Both the position numbers and the translations under genes were made by a program. This document shows positions 13,092-14,266 of a DNA stretch of 14,266 nucleotides, piece after piece. A model generated the notes under the pieces. The model ran no database searches and was not told where the DNA came from. It saw nothing but the letters and a program-made list of their open reading frames with translations. Numbering within the stretch: the first letter of the stretch is position 1; every line of letters begins with the position of its first letter. The stretch is from JBFGCM01 sp041581135 (lineage in GTDB: Bacteria; Actinomycetota; Acidimicrobiia; Spongiisociales; UBA5794): the NCBI GenBank assembly GCA_041581135.1, contig JBFGCM010000093.1, positions 1 to 14,266 of the forward strand, given 5' to 3'.

Positions 13092-13829
13092 GTGACCAAG
13101 AAGAACATGTTCCGCGCGGCTGCGATCGTGACAGTCCTGACTCTCGGATTCTCGGGCACCGCAGTCGCAACGCTCGAGGATGCCGACGTGCTGATCGAGA
13201 AGGCCGACAGCTTGATCGAATCGGCCGACACATTCATCGAGGCCGCCGATCAGTCGGTCGAGAGCGTCGACCGCGTCGTCGAGGGCGTGGATGCGATCGT
13301 GGAAGGTGCGCTGGCGTCGATCGCAGCGGGAGATCAGGGCTTTGCCAATGAGGCGATGGCGCACGCAGATAGCCTCATCGAGGCAGCCGACGTGATGATC
13401 GAGGGATGCGACGCGCTCGTAGAAGCGGTGGACGCACTCGTCGAAGATGCCGACGCGAAGGTCGAAGGATCCATCGCCCAGGTCCGGGCACTCCTGCCCG
13501 GCGACGTGCTGCTGCGTAGGGCGTTCCGAGCCCTCCGCCAGGCTGATACGGCAACCGAAGCCGCAGACGCCCTGACTGAAGCTGCGGACGCCGCGGTGGA
13601 AGCCGCCGACGCCGCCATCGAAGCCGCCGACGCCGCCATCGAAGCCTCCATCGCCGGGGGCAACACGGCGGAGCTGGTGGGTACTGCCGACGTAGCCGTT
13701 GAGCACGCCGATGCACTCGTGGAGGCTGCGGACGCCGCGGTGGAGATCGCCGATGTGGCGATCGAAGCCGCCGACGCCGCCATCGAAGCCGCCGACGCCG
13801 CCATCGAAGCCGCCCTTGGCGGTGGATGA
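13092..13829 (+). CDS. secreted acidic heptad-repeat protein, alanine-rich, unknown function
   Basis: A 245-residue protein from a GTG at 13092, preceded by AGAGGAG with 8-nt spacing. Residues 1-26 (MTKKNMFRAAAIVTVLTLGF then SGTAVA) are a signal peptide cut after AVA. There is no lipobox, C-terminal anchor or sorting signal. After TLE the chain is 22 heptads of consensus x-[AV]-D-[AS]-x-[IV]-E in four blocks: 30-71 (6), 91-125 (5), 150-184 (5) and 198-239 (6). Spacers of 19, 24 and 13 residues start with similar 'ASIA' text, and the tail is AALGGG. Ile/Val and Ala are spaced 4 and 3 apart, a coiled-coil a/d pattern with an Ala-rich core and acidic flanks. Five Arg cluster in the second spacer; Cys106 is the only cysteine. 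I recognise no family. It stands alone on this strand. Confidence 0.88.
   Translation: MTKKNMFRAAAIVTVLTLGFSGTAVATLEDADVLIEKADSLIESADTFIEAADQSVESVDRVVEGVDAIVEGALASIAAGDQGFANEAMAHADSLIEAADVMIEGCDALVEAVDALVEDADAKVEGSIAQVRALLPGDVLLRRAFRALRQADTATEAADALTEAADAAVEAADAAIEAADAAIEASIAGGNTAELVGTADVAVEHADALVEAADAAVEIADVAIEAADAAIEAADAAIEAALGGG
13581..13646 (+). repeat. intragenic direct repeat, copy 1
   Basis: This 66-bp segment encodes about three heptads. Its first 20 bp are identical to 13725-13744, and its last 48 bp (13599-13646) are identical to 13764-13811. The 21-bp heptad unit itself is also repeated in tandem here. Confidence 0.85.
13725..13811 (+). repeat. intragenic direct repeat, copy 2, one heptad longer
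   Basis: Same as copy 1 but with an additional 21-bp heptad (encoding IADVAIE) between the shared 5' and 3' parts. Identity at the nucleotide level, not just the protein level, points to recent duplication or gene conversion within the gene. Confidence 0.85.
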
Positions 13830-13836
13830 CCGGGCC

Positions 13837-13848
13837 CGGCTTCGGCCG
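13837..13848 (+). terminator. small TTCG-loop hairpin after the heptad-repeat gene
   Basis: CGGC-TTCG-GCCG begins 8 nt after the stop codon, next to the palindrome CCGGGCCCGG. A 4-bp stem with a stable UUCG loop could help end transcription, but it has no T-tract. The longer hairpin downstream is the stronger candidate. Confidence 0.35.
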
Positions 13849-13869
13849 AGGTAGCTGACGTCGGAACCA

Positions 13870-13910
13870 GAGTCATCGAGGACCTCCGGCCAGGGGGGCC
13901 TCGATGACTC
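13870..13910. terminator. long near-perfect hairpin, probable terminator of the heptad-repeat gene
   Basis: GAGTCATCGAGG (13870-13881) and CCTCGATGACTC (13899-13910) are perfectly complementary over 12 bp. After one mismatch the stem continues with CCTCC/GGGGG (one G-T pair) closing a 5-base loop. It starts 40 nt after the stop codon. There is no T-tract, as in many actinobacterial terminators. It could equally be part of a repeated element. The 54 bp that follow (13911-13964) show nothing recognisable. Confidence 0.6.
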
Positions 13911-13964
13911 GTCGCGGGACCTCGGCAATGAGGCGCCCAGGGGGAGGACGCTGAGCACGCTGAA

Positions 13965-14021
13965 GCCGAACCTGGCAACGGCGGACCTCCCGCAATCACC
14001 GCAAAGGAGCGCCAGCGAGCC
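13965..14021. repeat. long dispersed/tandem repeat, copy A (diverged, partial)
   Basis: The 57-bp core begins with GCCGAACCTGGCAACGGCG and ends with GAGCGCCAGCGAGCC, the same length as in copy B but with several substitutions. It lacks the 5' extension seen in copies B and C. Inside it, ACCTCCCG pairs with CGGGAGGT just past its end. No coding potential is credible. Confidence 0.8.
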
Positions 14022-14080
14022 ACGGGAGGTCTGACGAACGAAGTCCGCGCTTGCGTGCCTGCGCCCGCCAAACGGCCGGC

Positions 14081-14159
14081 TCGACACTTCGGCGAGGAAC
14101 GAGCCGAACCTGGCAACGGCGAACCCCCGCAAACCACCGCCAGGGAGCGCCAGCGAGCC
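14081..14159. repeat. long repeat, copy B (complete in window)
   Basis: This 79-bp copy starts TCGACACTTCGGCGAGGAAC, continues into the shared core at 14103 and ends GCGAGCC at 14159. CCTGGC and GCCAGG within it can pair. It is followed by a 51-bp unique segment containing CCTCCG-TGGCT/AGCCA-CGGAGG complementary runs. Confidence 0.85.
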
Positions 14160-14210
14160 TCCGTGGCTCGAACAGCCACCCCGGAGGGGAGTAGACCTCG
14201 GGCTGGCCCA

Positions 14211-14266
14211 TCGACACGTTCGGCGAGGAACGAGCCGAACCTGGCAACGGCGAACCCCCGCAAACC
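14211..14266. repeat. long repeat, copy C (cut by window edge)
   Basis: It repeats copy B with one extra base near its 5' end (TCGACACGTTCGG) and is then identical to it through the last 50 or so bases before the window ends. Core starts of A, B and C are 138 and 130 bp apart. The array evidently continues to the right. Confidence 0.85.

Noticed and set aside
13334..14263. Long minus-strand ORF of about 309 residues antisense to the heptad gene and through the repeats
   Set aside because: It is an Ala/Ser-rich antisense translation of the heptad repeats joined to translated DNA repeats. There is no domain, and the plus strand has a signal peptide, ribosome-binding site and regular heptads.
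13965..14266. CRISPR array
   Set aside because: The repeats are 57-79 bp and diverged, the copy spacing is irregular, and no cas gene is in the window.

Overview
The window is GC-rich, densely coding DNA, most likely chromosomal DNA of an actinobacterium outside the mycobacteria, possibly Acidimicrobiia-like (the lineage is inference). The main clue is a block with the order pgsA-like, gcvH, GarA-like FHA protein, FtsR-like MerR, bifunctional nuclease, second MerR. This matches the Rv1822/Rv1826-Rv1830 neighbourhood of Mycobacterium tuberculosis as I remember it. A polyphosphate glucokinase and many GTG/TTG starts fit the same picture.

Layout. Positions 1-771 (minus) hold the N-terminal 257 residues of an AI-2E family membrane protein running off the left edge. 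A 94-bp divergent spacer separates it from a plus-strand pair, a GNAT-like protein (866-1342) and adenosine deaminase (1354-2454). Everything from about 12.4-12.7 kb back to 2433 is on the minus strand. In transcription order this is: possible small ORF, DUF6941-like protein, CDP-alcohol phosphatidyltransferase, gcvH, FHA/GarA, ftsR, D-Ala-D-Ala carboxypeptidase, hpt, bifunctional nuclease, two-TM K+ channel with RCK domain, [165-bp regulatory gap], Rv1830-like MerR, PD-(D/E)XK-like protein, gcvT, orphan protein, ppgK and alpha/beta hydrolase. Nine of the 14 junctions are 4-nt stop/start overlaps (ATGA, GTGA, and one apparent CTGA), so translational coupling is pervasive. The hydrolase meets add tail to tail with a 22-bp overlap.

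The right end (12.7-14.27 kb) has a different character. A structured intergenic region leads into a plus-strand gene (13092-13829) for a secreted, very acidic, alanine-rich protein. Its mature chain is 22 near-perfect heptads in four blocks. A long hairpin follows the gene, and then at least three copies of a long non-coding repeat separated by unique DNA, continuing past the window edge.

Functional reading. The central block joins glycine cleavage (gcvH, gcvT), a GarA-type switch for central nitrogen/carbon metabolism, division and cell-wall control (FtsR, a DD-carboxypeptidase), purine salvage (hpt, with add nearby), K+ flux and phospholipid synthesis. This looks like growth-linked housekeeping. 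The most novel items are the heptad-repeat secreted protein with its structured leader, the long downstream repeats, a gene that seems to need a CTG start, and DnaA boxes beside the promoter of the second MerR gene.
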